Positions 1 through 6,776 of a stretch of 22,811 nucleotides of DNA are shown piece after piece. The notes below the pieces were generated by a model that saw only the letters and a program-made list of their open reading frames with translations, was not told the DNA's origin and made no database searches. Position 1 is the first letter of the stretch, and each line of letters starts with the position of its first letter. A program made the translations under genes and the position numbers. The DNA lies in NCBI GenBank assembly GCA_945897545.1, contig CAMDGJ010000013.1, positions 1-22,811 of the forward strand, in the 5' to 3' direction. Source of the stretch: Flavobacterium psychrophilum (GTDB taxonomy: Bacteria > Bacteroidota > Bacteroidia > Flavobacteriales > Flavobacteriaceae).

Positions 1-474
1 GATACCGTAGGATTTATTCGAAAACTGCCAACACAATTGGTGGATTCTTTCAAAAGTACGCTCGATGAGGTTCGCGAAGCAGATTTATTATTGCATGTTG
101 TCGATATTTCGCATCCAGAATTCGAAGATCATATTGCATCGGTAAACCAAACTTTATTAGAAATAAAAGCGAGCAACAAACCTGTGATTATGGTTTTCAA
201 CAAAATAGATGCATACCAACATTTGACTATTGATGAAGATGATTTAATGACCGAAAAAACGCCAAGACATTTTACACTCGAAGAATGGAAAACCACTTGG
301 ATGCATCGTGTAGGTGAAGAAAACGCCTTGTTTATTTCGGCAACGGAAAAAGAAAATTTCGAAGAATTTAGAGAACGCGTATACGAAGCCGTGAGACAAA
401 TTCACATCACGCGTTTTCCGTACAATAAGTTTTTGTATCCTGATTATAAGGATGCTGTGGAGAAAGAAGAATAA
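1..474 (+). CDS. hflX: GTPase HflX, 3' part (5' end outside window)
   Basis: The frame is open from base 1, so the gene begins upstream; 157 residues are present. HflX is a ribosome-associated GTPase that splits stalled or heat-damaged 70S ribosomes. The visible part starts exactly at the G3 motif, DTVGFIRKLP, which is typical of HflX. It continues through the family stretch LVDSFKSTLDEV, the G4 motif NKID (about residue 65) and the G5-like SATEKEN. The C-terminal tail after the G domain is short. The TTG at 37 is internal and not a start. The gene converges on the DUF3078 gene, with a bidirectional hairpin terminator directly after its stop codon. Confidence 0.93.
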   Translation, partial: DTVGFIRKLPTQLVDSFKSTLDEVREADLLLHVVDISHPEFEDHIASVNQTLLEIKASNKPVIMVFNKIDAYQHLTIDEDDLMTEKTPRHFTLEEWKTTWMHRVGEENALFISATEKENFEEFRERVYEAVRQIHITRFPYNKFLYPDYKDAVEKEE

Positions 475-478
475 AAAA

Positions 479-513
479 AATCCCTTTTGAAGTTTTATTT
501 CAAAAGGGATTTT
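479..513. terminator. bidirectional hairpin terminator between hflX and the DUF3078 gene
   Basis: A perfect 13-bp stem is formed by AATCCCTTTTGAA (479-491) and its complement (499-511), with a 7-nt loop. A-runs on the left and T-runs on the right make it usable from both strands. It starts 4 bases after the hflX stop and ends about 18 bases before the convergent DUF3078 stop codon. Confidence 0.85.
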
Positions 514-530
514 CATTTAAAATATAGATT

Positions 531-1460
531 CTAGAATCCGTAATTCACACCTAAACCAAAGACTTGTCTGGTTTGAAATCCTTGATAGGCATTGTCGTCA
601 TAAATGGTTTGATAGGTTAAATTTGCTGACAAGGTTTTATTGATTGTCATCACAATATTGATTTGATAATCGAGATCTATATTTCCTGGTTTGTCTAAAT
701 AATTAGAATATAAATTTAATAAATTTTCTACGTTAACGTTTTTCATTAAATTAAATTTGTAATAGGCAGAAGCATAAAAACCAAGTTCATAACGCATATT
801 TTTATTGGTATCTACACCAAAATAACTTCCGTCAACATACCCTGGAAATGAAGTGTAATCGCTATCTACAAAAGTTATTTTTGAGGTTAATGGGGCAAAA
901 TTTAATTTTAGATTATCGTTTTTCTTCCAGTAAAGACCCGGTCCAAAAGTAAGATAAGCAGGAGAGAAAAAACTGGTGTTTTCTGTTCTTATTTCGGCGC
1001 CATTGACATCTTTGCCATAAATATAACCAGTTGTAAATTGAGTTCTGAAATTTAATATCAAAGAATAATACCAATTTTCAAAAGCTTTTTTTCCGTAAAT
1101 ACTATTGTATTCAAAACGGTCATCTGTTTTCTTTTCGAAATCAGCATTTTTGGTTTGCAGCAGACCGTAGTTGGCGAGAATTCGGTTGTCCCAAGTGGTA
1201 TTATCATTTTTATAATGAAATTCGTAATTGAATCCTAGGGTTCCTGCAAGGCTACTTTCGCCTCCTGCAAGCCAGTTGTTAAAGGTGGATTGATTAAACA
1301 AAAGGGTAAGTGTCCCTTTTTTTGACCAACCGTTTGCAGTCGTGTCGGAGATTACTTTAACCGCTTCTTCTGATTTTTTGATTAAATCTTTCTCAGTTGA
1401 TTGAGCTTGAATACATGCTGTCGAAGCTAAAAAAGCAACGCAAAGTAGAACTTTTTTCAT
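531..1460 (-). CDS. DUF3078 family outer-membrane-type secreted protein
   Basis: The product is 309 aa. A cleavable signal peptide covers about residues 1-19 (MKKVLLCVAFLASTACIQAQ, with cleavage after AQA or AQ). The mature part is rich in alternating aromatic and polar stretches and ends in an aromatic phenylalanine (YGF). This is what a small outer-membrane beta-barrel looks like. The FNNWLAGGESSLAG segment near residue 60 is typical of the DUF3078 family of Bacteroidetes, whose function is not known. It is the last gene of the cluster that starts with the suf genes, 84 bp downstream of the DUF2480 gene, and it has its own TAnnTTTG box. An iron-sulfur role is not shown by its sequence; the gene order may simply be inherited. 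The family call is from recognition of the NW-GG motif, not a search. Confidence 0.8.
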   Translation of the reverse strand: MKKVLLCVAFLASTACIQAQSTEKDLIKKSEEAVKVISDTTANGWSKKGTLTLLFNQSTFNNWLAGGESSLAGTLGFNYEFHYKNDNTTWDNRILANYGLLQTKNADFEKKTDDRFEYNSIYGKKAFENWYYSLILNFRTQFTTGYIYGKDVNGAEIRTENTSFFSPAYLTFGPGLYWKKNDNLKLNFAPLTSKITFVDSDYTSFPGYVDGSYFGVDTNKNMRYELGFYASAYYKFNLMKNVNVENLLNLYSNYLDKPGNIDLDYQINIVMTINKTLSANLTYQTIYDDNAYQGFQTRQVFGLGVNYGF

Positions 1461-1484
1461 TGTTGAGTTTTTGAGTTAGAATAA

Positions 1485-1492
1485 CAAATATA
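1485..1492 (-). promoter_or_regulatory. candidate -7 box of the DUF3078 gene
   Basis: On the minus strand this reads TATATTTG, a match to the Bacteroidetes TAnnTTTG element, 24 bp upstream of the start codon. No clear TTTG -33 element stands at the usual distance, so the call is tentative. Confidence 0.4.
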
Positions 1493-1544
1493 ATAAAACT
1501 CTTCATAAATTTAAAAAAAGACTAACTTAATGTAAATCACGGGT

Positions 1545-2054
1545 TTATTTTTTTACCGCTTTAAATAAAGGTACCGCCGAACAAGCTTCGCCATACATTA
1601 TACTTTTGGCAAAAGGTTGTAAATACTGTGCGGTCAATATATAAGCGCGCATAGGCACGGGTTTTTTTGAACAGCCTTTTATAATTAAGGCTTTGTTGGC
1701 GTAAACTGAAAAATCTATTTTAGAAAGGACTTCCTCGAACAAGGAGGAGTCCAAATCTTCAATAGTTCCGTTGATAATTTTCTTGGCAAAAGGAGCCAAT
1801 TGAATCGCTACTAAAATAGAGGACCAAGCTGGAACAATAGCATCAGTACTGCAATGAATAGCTACATATTGGTCTTTGTATTGTGACCAATCGTGATTTT
1901 TTAGATGTTCTCTAAAGTCTTTTTCTTTCAGTAAAAAACCTTCAAGCAGCCAATGCGAAATATCAACTTGTACCCGAACTCCATTCGGATAGTAATCTTC
2001 AAGATCGAAAACTTCCAAGGAGCTGTTGGCCACTTTATTTACAATTTCTTCCAT
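1545..2054 (-). CDS. DUF2480 family protein of the SUF cluster
   Basis: The product is a soluble protein of 169 aa without signal peptide or membrane segment. It matches the DUF2480 family of Bacteroidetes, which has no assigned reaction. Three cysteines stand out, each followed by serine: C68 (IHCST), C128 (KGCSK) and C158 (EACSA). Tryptophans occur in ISHW and VPAW. The position directly after the DUF59/SufT-like gene in the SUF cluster suggests a part in iron-sulfur or sulfur handling. That is inference from context and cysteine content only. It starts at ATG 2054, 5 bp after a heptad-periodic spacer. It is co-directional with the genes on both sides. Confidence 0.82.
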   Translation of the reverse strand: MEEIVNKVANSSLEVFDLEDYYPNGVRVQVDISHWLLEGFLLKEKDFREHLKNHDWSQYKDQYVAIHCSTDAIVPAWSSILVAIQLAPFAKKIINGTIEDLDSSLFEEVLSKIDFSVYANKALIIKGCSKKPVPMRAYILTAQYLQPFAKSIMYGEACSAVPLFKAVKK

Positions 2055-2059
2055 TTTTT

Positions 2060-2101
2060 AAATCTGAAATCAAAAATCGTTAATCATCAATCTTAAATCT
2101 A
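2060..2101. repeat. 7-bp periodic spacer, six units of NAATCNN
   Basis: The spacer between the DUF59 and DUF2480 genes reads as six consecutive heptads on the plus strand: AAATCTG, AAATCAA, AAATCGT, TAATCAT, CAATCTT, AAATCTA. The AATC core recurs with an exact period of 7. The last unit includes the stop codon of the DUF59 gene. Confidence 0.75.
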
Positions 2102-2422
2102 GAGCATTCCTAATTCTAACTTTGCTTCTTCGCTCATTAAATCCTTGCTCCAAGGCGGATCGAAAGTGATTTCTACTTCGGCATCTTTTACGTGCTCTAT
2201 CGATTTTACTTTTTCTTCCACTTCTCTTGGTAAACTCTCTGCAACAGGACAGTTAGGAGATGTTAGTGTCATTAGGATTTTCACCTCATAATCGGTGCTG
2301 ACCATTACATCATATATTAATCCTAATTCGTAAATATCTACTGGAATCTCTGGGTCATAGATGGTTTTTAACTTTGCTACGATTTCTATTCCTAATGTGT
2401 TTGTGTCAATTTCTTGTTCCAT
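2099..2422 (-). CDS. DUF59/MIP18 family Fe-S assembly factor (SufT-like)
   Basis: The product is 107 aa and covers one MIP18/DUF59 domain. Diagnostic features are YDPEIPVDIYELGLIYDV (residues 22-39), the conserved cysteine in LTSPNCPVAE (C58) and the FDPPWSKDLMSEEAK tail. Family members (SufT in bacteria, CIA2 in eukaryotes) help pass Fe-S clusters to client proteins; the related PaaD acts on phenylacetyl-CoA epoxidase. Lying between sufE and DUF2480, without any paa gene near, it is best read as the SufT-like SUF accessory protein. It starts at ATG 2422. Upstream lies a 117-bp spacer carrying a 14-bp repeat that is inverted on the far side of the GxxExxY gene. Confidence 0.9.
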   Translation of the reverse strand: MEQEIDTNTLGIEIVAKLKTIYDPEIPVDIYELGLIYDVMVSTDYEVKILMTLTSPNCPVAESLPREVEEKVKSIEHVKDAEVEITFDPPWSKDLMSEEAKLELGML

Positions 2423-2440
2423 AATTTTTGTTTTTTAAAC

Positions 2441-2454
2441 CATATAAGTCATAT
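2441..2454. repeat. left copy of a 14-bp inverted repeat flanking the GxxExxY gene
   Basis: CATATAAGTCATAT here is the exact reverse complement of 3010-3023. The pair brackets the GxxExxY gene and its spacers. The unit has a 9-bp internal period (ATATAAGTC). Confidence 0.7.
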
Positions 2455-2539
2455 CAGGTTTATTTATTATTTTGAAAGTAAATTTAAGGTCATTTAAGCT
2501 TTTGCCAATCTACTTATTCACTTATATGTTTAATTTTTT

Positions 2540-2953
2540 TTAATCTTCCAGCATTCGATAATATTCATTGACCATAGTTTTTTGACCTTCATAATAAATG
2601 TTTTTAACATTAAAATTAATTAATAAACCGATTGGTACTTTTAATAAATTCATATAGGTTAGTAATTGTGCATCAAAAATAGGATTTATTTCGGTTACCG
2701 ATTTTAGTTCCACCACAAGAGAATTTTCTATCAATAAATCGCATCTAAGCTTTGATTCTAACTCATATCCTTTGTAGTTTAATGGAATTTGAAGTTCAGA
2801 CGAAAAATTTATTTTTCTTAATTCTAATTCTTTTTTAAGACATTGGTAATAAACATTTTCCAAGAGACCTGCCCCAATATTTTTATGAACTTCAATAGCT
2901 GCTCCATTTACTTGATAAACCAAATCTTTTAGAGAACTTCTTGTTACGACCAT
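2540..2953 (-). CDS. GxxExxY family protein
   Basis: The product is 137 aa. It has the family signature GLLENVY in GAGLLENVYYQCLKKEL (about residues 27-43), followed by the nuclease-like pattern DLLIENSLVVELKSV (about residues 71-85), in which D, E and the ExK triad resemble a PD-(D/E)XK core. GxxExxY proteins are common in Bacteroidetes and their function is not established; a nuclease-like fold is an inference from this motif. It sits between sufE and the SufT-like gene, has no expected place in a SUF operon, and is flanked by inverted (2441-2454/3010-3023) and direct (2520-2530/3015-3025) repeats. It is therefore probably an insertion. Confidence 0.85.
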   Translation of the reverse strand: MVVTRSSLKDLVYQVNGAAIEVHKNIGAGLLENVYYQCLKKELELRKINFSSELQIPLNYKGYELESKLRCDLLIENSLVVELKSVTEINPIFDAQLLTYMNLLKVPIGLLINFNVKNIYYEGQKTMVNEYYRMLED

Positions 2954-3009
2954 ATTTTAAAAATTACTTATATCACCTCTTTTTTCTTAGTCTATTTTAA
3001 ATAAAACTT

Positions 3010-3023
3010 ATATGACTTATATG
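3010..3023. repeat. right copy of the 14-bp inverted repeat flanking the GxxExxY gene
   Basis: ATATGACTTATATG is the exact reverse complement of 2441-2454. It lies in the 75-bp spacer between the sufE stop and the GxxExxY start. The 9-mer ACTTATATG occurs twice in tandem at 3006-3023. Confidence 0.7.
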
Positions 3024-3028
3024 TTAAA

Positions 3029-3448
3029 TCATTTTTTTGCATCAAATGCTAATGCGTACATTTTTATGTTTTTTATCATCGAAACTAAACCATTGGCTCG
3101 AGTTGGCGATAAATGTTCTTTTAAACCAATTTCATCTATGAAGTCCATATCAGCATTCAAAATATCCGAAGATTTTTGGTTCGAAAAAACCCGAATCAAT
3201 ATGGCGATAATTCCCTTGGTTAGAATCGCATCGCTATCAGCGGTGAAGATAATATTCTCCTGATTTTCTTCTCCTTTAAGCCAAACTTGAGACTGACAGC
3301 CTTTGATGATATTGTCATCTGTTTTGAATTCTTCTTTGATTAATGGAAGCTTTTTTCCTAAATCTATAATGTATTCATAGCGTTGCATCCAGTCGTCAAA
3401 CATCGAAAACTCGTCTATGATTTCGTCTTGTATTTCTTTAATGTTCAT
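3029..3448 (-). CDS. sufE: cysteine desulfuration protein SufE
   Basis: The product is 139 aa. SufE takes persulfide sulfur from the SufS active-site cysteine and hands it to SufB in the cytoplasm. The acceptor cysteine is C51 in the family motif KGCQSQVWL, the same position as in the E. coli protein. The C-terminal helical part (LSPTRANGLVSMIKNIKMYAL) is also typical. The ATG at 3448 overlaps the stop codon of the preceding 144-aa gene as TAATG, so translation of the two is probably coupled. It belongs to the transcription unit headed by sufS. Confidence 0.95.
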   Translation of the reverse strand: MNIKEIQDEIIDEFSMFDDWMQRYEYIIDLGKKLPLIKEEFKTDDNIIKGCQSQVWLKGEENQENIIFTADSDAILTKGIIAILIRVFSNQKSSDILNADMDFIDEIGLKEHLSPTRANGLVSMIKNIKMYALAFDAKK

Positions 3449-3882
3449 TATTCTTTTTTAGCGAATGAATTTATTTTATCAACTATTTTTTTGATGGCAT
3501 CGGGCGGATAACCGTGATCAAAAGAATTGGTTTTGTATGATTTGTCTTTGTACATAACTTCTAAATTGGCAATGGCAGCACCATCGTGAAAACGTTTTTC
3601 TGTGGGTGCTTTCAAAGTTTCTAAACTATCTAAATTTATGGTCTCGAAACAGCCAACTAATTCCTTCCAATCTTTATCTGAAATCTTAATATCGACTGAC
3701 TTATCATTACCACTTCTATCTTTCAAAATAGAAACCAGTTGATCTTGAATTGTTATCTTTTGATAAAAACCTCTCGTATTGGCAGTATATTCTAAAATAG
3801 CGGTTTTCAAGTCATTTTTGGTTTGACTTTCGCAACTTTTGCTTAGAAACAAACTTAAAAAAATTAGTGTAAATAGTTTCAT
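3448..3882 (-). CDS. uncharacterised small exported protein between sufS and sufE
   Basis: The product is 144 aa. The N-terminus MKLFTLIFLSLFLSKSCESQ is a signal peptide. C17 may be lipidated, but the residues before it (LSKSC) do not fit the LxxC lipobox well, because leucine is at -4. The rest is an acidic/basic mixed soluble domain without recognised motif. Visible features are GCFETINLDSLETLKAPTEKRFHDGAA (about 76-103) and a DHGYPP element near residue 123. No function can be assigned. It is tightly packed: its start is 12 bp after the sufS stop, and its stop overlaps the sufE ATG. An exported protein coupled to cytoplasmic sulfur-transfer genes is unexpected. Confidence 0.8.
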   Translation of the reverse strand: MKLFTLIFLSLFLSKSCESQTKNDLKTAILEYTANTRGFYQKITIQDQLVSILKDRSGNDKSVDIKISDKDWKELVGCFETINLDSLETLKAPTEKRFHDGAAIANLEVMYKDKSYKTNSFDHGYPPDAIKKIVDKINSFAKKE

Positions 3883-3894
3883 TTCACTTTAATT

Positions 3895-5109
3895 TTAAGA
3901 TAACATCATTTGTGCTTTTTTCAAAGCTTCTACCATAACGTCAATTTCTTCTTTAGTATTGTAAAACGCAAACGAAGCACGAATCGTTCCTGGGATTTTG
4001 AAAAAATCCATAATCGGCTGAGCACAGTGATGTCCCGTTCGAACAGCGATTCCTAATTTGTCAACAATCGTTCCAATATCATAAGGGTGAATTTCGCCAA
4101 TATTAAACGAAATTACCGAAGTTTTTTCCTTGGCTGTGCCATAAATTTTTAAACCGTCGATTTCTAAAAGGCGTTTCGTGGCATATTCCAGCAATTCTAA
4201 TTCCTGTTTTTGAATGTTGTCAAAACCAATTGAATTCATATAATCAACCGCTGTTCCTAAAACAATTCCGCCAGCGACATCAGGTGTTCCTGCTTCAAAT
4301 TTATGGGGTAATTCAGCATAAGTAGTTTTAGCAAAAGTCACTTCCTTAATCATTTCGCCACCTCCTTGATACGGCGGTAATTTATTCAACCAAGTTTCTT
4401 TTCCATATAAAATTCCGACACCTGTCGGTCCACAAATTTTATGTCCTGAAAAAACATAAAAATCACAATCCAAAGCTTGAACATCAGGTTTCAAATGCGG
4501 AACGGCTTGTGCTCCGTCAATTAAAACCGCTGCGCCAAATTCGTGGGCTTTGTCAGTTATATATTTTACGGGATTCACAGTTCCCAATGCGTTTGAAATG
4601 TGAATTACAGCTACGATTTTAGTTTTATCCGACAATAATTTATCGAATTCAGCTAGTATCAATTCGCCGTTTTCATTCATTGGAATCACTTTCAAAACCG
4701 CTCCCGTTTTTTCGCACAACATTTGCCAAGGCACAATATTGCTGTGGTGTTCCAATGCCGAAACTAACACTTCATCACCTGCTTTTAAAAAGAATGCAAA
4801 ACCATTGGCAATGGCATTAATACCGTGTGTCGTTCCCGAAGTAAAAATCACTTCGTGGGCAAATTTTGCATTGATATGATGTTGAATTTTACCGCGGGAA
4901 ATTTCATAAGCGTCGGTGGCTAATTGGCTTAAGGTATGTACGCCACGATGAATGTTGGCGTTGATTTCTTGGTAATATTTGGAAATCGCATCAATCACAA
5001 TTTGTGGTTTTTGTGAAGTGGCTCCATTGTCGAAATATACTAACGGTTTTCCGTTTACAGTTCTAGAAAGTATCGGAAAATCGGCTCTAACTTTATTTAT
5101 ATCTAGCAT
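3895..5109 (-). CDS. sufS: cysteine desulfurase SufS
   Basis: The product is 404 aa, the usual length for SufS. This PLP enzyme converts L-cysteine to L-alanine and an enzyme-bound persulfide that SufE accepts. K224 in SGHKICGPTG is the PLP lysine, and C362 in RTGHHCAQP is the persulfide cysteine of the class II (SufS) type. THGINAIA and the YFDNGATSQKP N-terminus also fit. The frame is open for 35 more codons upstream (to 5214). The start at 5109 is preferred because MLDINKVRADFP is where the family begins and because a TAnnTTTG promoter box lies inside the extension. It heads the second suf transcription unit and is followed by the 144-aa gene and sufE. Confidence 0.96.
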   Translation of the reverse strand: MLDINKVRADFPILSRTVNGKPLVYFDNGATSQKPQIVIDAISKYYQEINANIHRGVHTLSQLATDAYEISRGKIQHHINAKFAHEVIFTSGTTHGINAIANGFAFFLKAGDEVLVSALEHHSNIVPWQMLCEKTGAVLKVIPMNENGELILAEFDKLLSDKTKIVAVIHISNALGTVNPVKYITDKAHEFGAAVLIDGAQAVPHLKPDVQALDCDFYVFSGHKICGPTGVGILYGKETWLNKLPPYQGGGEMIKEVTFAKTTYAELPHKFEAGTPDVAGGIVLGTAVDYMNSIGFDNIQKQELELLEYATKRLLEIDGLKIYGTAKEKTSVISFNIGEIHPYDIGTIVDKLGIAVRTGHHCAQPIMDFFKIPGTIRASFAFYNTKEEIDVMVEALKKAQMMLS

Positions 5110-5135
5110 ATTGTTATTTAGAAAAATTCTAAATA
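5110..5135 (-). promoter_or_regulatory. sufS leader with 7-1-7 inverted repeat, shared with sufA
   Basis: The 26 bp directly before the sufS ATG contain TTTAGAAAAATTCTAAA (5117-5133, plus strand), a 7-bp inverted repeat with a 3-bp centre. The block matches the 26 bp directly before the sufA ATG (11844-11869) at 20 positions, without gaps. It starts right after the -7 box, so a bound protein would cover the transcription start. Read as 7-1-7 it resembles the Fur/PerR-type site TTATAATNATTATAA with three mismatches. Which regulator binds, if any, is inference. Confidence 0.5.
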
Positions 5136-5170
5136 CAAAAGTAGTAAAACTTAGGGGGATTTTCACCAAA
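5136..5170 (-). promoter_or_regulatory. sufS promoter
   Basis: The minus strand reads TACTTTTG at 5143-5136, fitting TAnnTTTG, with TTTG at 5170-5167 as a possible -33 element. The spacing is 23 bp, a little longer than the usual 19-20. The leader would be about 20 nt. Confidence 0.55.
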
Positions 5171-5316
5171 CAGTTGTTAATTCTTCGGAATGTTTTTTTA
5201 ACAAAAAAGGCCATAAAATCTGTTGGTTAGTAAAGATTTTAACCTGTTTTATCTATGTTATTTCAGGACTATTTTTCATTAAATTGCGCAGTTAAAAACC
5301 CCAATTTTTGTTCGGT

Positions 5317-6681
5317 ATGAAAAAGACACTCAAAATTTTTGCTCCAGCAGCACTGCTGCTTTTAGTTTATTACGGTTACACGAATTATCCTCTAGATTTA
5401 ATTTCTGGGTTTTCAGCAAAAAGTGTCACCTCTGGACACTTTATTGACAATCGTCCTCAAGAAACAATTGAGAATGGCGACAATGCTGTTTCTGTCATAT
5501 TCTTAGCAAATAACAAAATTAACAAAAGCGGAAAATTCGCAACCGCTGCGGTTTTTGGGTTTAAAGAAAGAAAAGCGATTTACCGTGAAGGTTTGGGTGC
5601 GACTTTAATCAATGATAATTTTGATGTTTCGAAACCATATTTAGTTCCGAAAAGAACAAAACTTGCGAATGATTTGCCTTTTCCGTATGGAAATAAGGAG
5701 CCAAAAGCCTGCCTGCCGAATGGCAAGGATACTATTTTTGCCAATGTAGATTATGCCAAATTGAAAATAGCTGTAGCTAATGCTTTTGACAAAAAAGGAG
5801 AAGATAACAAAAGAACGCGAGCTGTTGTAGTGATTTATAAAGACAAAATCATCGCTGAGCAATATGCGACAGGTTTCAATAAAAATTCCAAAATATTGGG
5901 TTGGTCAATGACCAAAAGTATTACAGCAACGCTATTTGGAGTCCTGCAAAAACAAGGAAAAATAGATATTTATAAACCCGCCCCAATCGCCGAATGGGCA
6001 AACGATGAACGGGCAAAAATTACTCTTAACGATTTATTACACATGAACAGCGGACTTGAATGGACGGAAAATTACTCCAAACTTTCGGATGCAACAAAAA
6101 TGCTTTTCCTATCTGGGGACATGACAAAAACGCAAATCGACAAAGCAATGGTGGGAAAACCAAATACCAGTTGGAATTATTCTTCAGGAACATCGAATTT
6201 ACTGTCTGGTATTTTACGAAAACAATTCAAGACGCATCAAGAATATCTTGATTTTTGGTACTCTGCTTTGATTGACAAAATTGGAATGAACTCGATGGTG
6301 GTGGAAACTGATATGGCGGGAAATTATGTGGGTTCGTCGTATGCTTGGGCAACGGCGCGGGACTGGTCAAAATTTGGATTGTTGTATTTACACAAAGGCA
6401 ATTGGAATGGCGAGCAAATTTTTGACGAAAGTTGGGCAAAATATGTGGCAACTCCTACGAATAGTTCTAGTAGTAACTATGGCGCTCATTTTTGGCTCAA
6501 TGCCGGTGGAAAATTTCCTGATGTCCCGAGAGATATGTTTTACTGTAGCGGTTATCAAGGACAAATGGTTGCCATTTTTCCAAGTCACGATTTAGTGATT
6601 GTAAGAATGGGTTTGAAAGAAGACCCCGAATTTGATTTTAATGGATTGTTGAGTGGGATTGTGGGGAGTTTGAAGAAGTAA
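5317..6681 (+). CDS. serine hydrolase, class C beta-lactamase-like (PF00144 type)
   Basis: The product is 454 aa from ATG 5317; an in-frame TTG at 5308 is possible but less likely. An N-terminal hydrophobic segment (about residues 7-20) is a signal peptide or membrane anchor. The catalytic SxxK is S197-M-T-K200 in GWSMTKSITATL, the second motif is at Y288 (WNYSSGTSN), and YCSGYQGQM (409-417) holds the C-terminal glycine-rich strand motif. The first 140 residues form an extra N-terminal part. Family members include esterases, D-amino-acid peptidases and amide hydrolases such as 6-aminohexanoate-dimer hydrolase, so the substrate cannot be told. It is on the plus strand between sufD and sufS, divergent from sufS and convergent with sufD, and splits the suf cluster. 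No clear promoter was seen. Confidence 0.88.
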   Translation: MKKTLKIFAPAALLLLVYYGYTNYPLDLISGFSAKSVTSGHFIDNRPQETIENGDNAVSVIFLANNKINKSGKFATAAVFGFKERKAIYREGLGATLINDNFDVSKPYLVPKRTKLANDLPFPYGNKEPKACLPNGKDTIFANVDYAKLKIAVANAFDKKGEDNKRTRAVVVIYKDKIIAEQYATGFNKNSKILGWSMTKSITATLFGVLQKQGKIDIYKPAPIAEWANDERAKITLNDLLHMNSGLEWTENYSKLSDATKMLFLSGDMTKTQIDKAMVGKPNTSWNYSSGTSNLLSGILRKQFKTHQEYLDFWYSALIDKIGMNSMVVETDMAGNYVGSSYAWATARDWSKFGLLYLHKGNWNGEQIFDESWAKYVATPTNSSSSNYGAHFWLNAGGKFPDVPRDMFYCSGYQGQMVAIFPSHDLVIVRMGLKEDPEFDFNGLLSGIVGSLKK

Positions 6682-6704
6682 ACTTAAACACAAAGTAAAA
6701 ATCA

Positions 6705-6745
6705 CAAAGGGCACAAAGTTGAGTAAATAAACTTTGTGCCCTTTG
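6705..6745. terminator. strong hairpin between the convergent serine hydrolase and sufD genes
   Basis: CAAAGGGCACAAAGTT (6705-6720) pairs perfectly with 6730-6745 (16-bp stem, 9-nt loop). It lies 23 bp after the hydrolase stop and 31 bp after the sufD stop on the other strand, so it probably ends both transcripts. No long T-run follows. CACAAAG also recurs at 6689-6695, so the hairpin may be part of a dispersed repeat. Confidence 0.65.
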
Positions 6746-6776
6746 CGTAAAACTTAATGAACTTTGTAGTTAAAAA

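Noticed and set aside
37..39. TTG as start of a separate 145-aa ORF at the window's left edge
   Set aside because: The same frame is open to base 1 and begins with the HflX G3 motif, so this is the 3' part of hflX.
5110..5214. 35-codon N-terminal extension of SufS
   Set aside because: The basic, hydrophobic extension is not part of the SufS family, and the TAnnTTTG promoter box and the shared leader lie inside it. The start at 5109 gives the normal 404-aa protein.
6060..6595. Overlapping ORFs on both strands within the serine hydrolase gene
   Set aside because: They are shadows of the real gene: no family motifs, odd composition, no promoter. The same holds for the antisense ORFs in sufB, sufC, the MBL gene, M1 and mfd.
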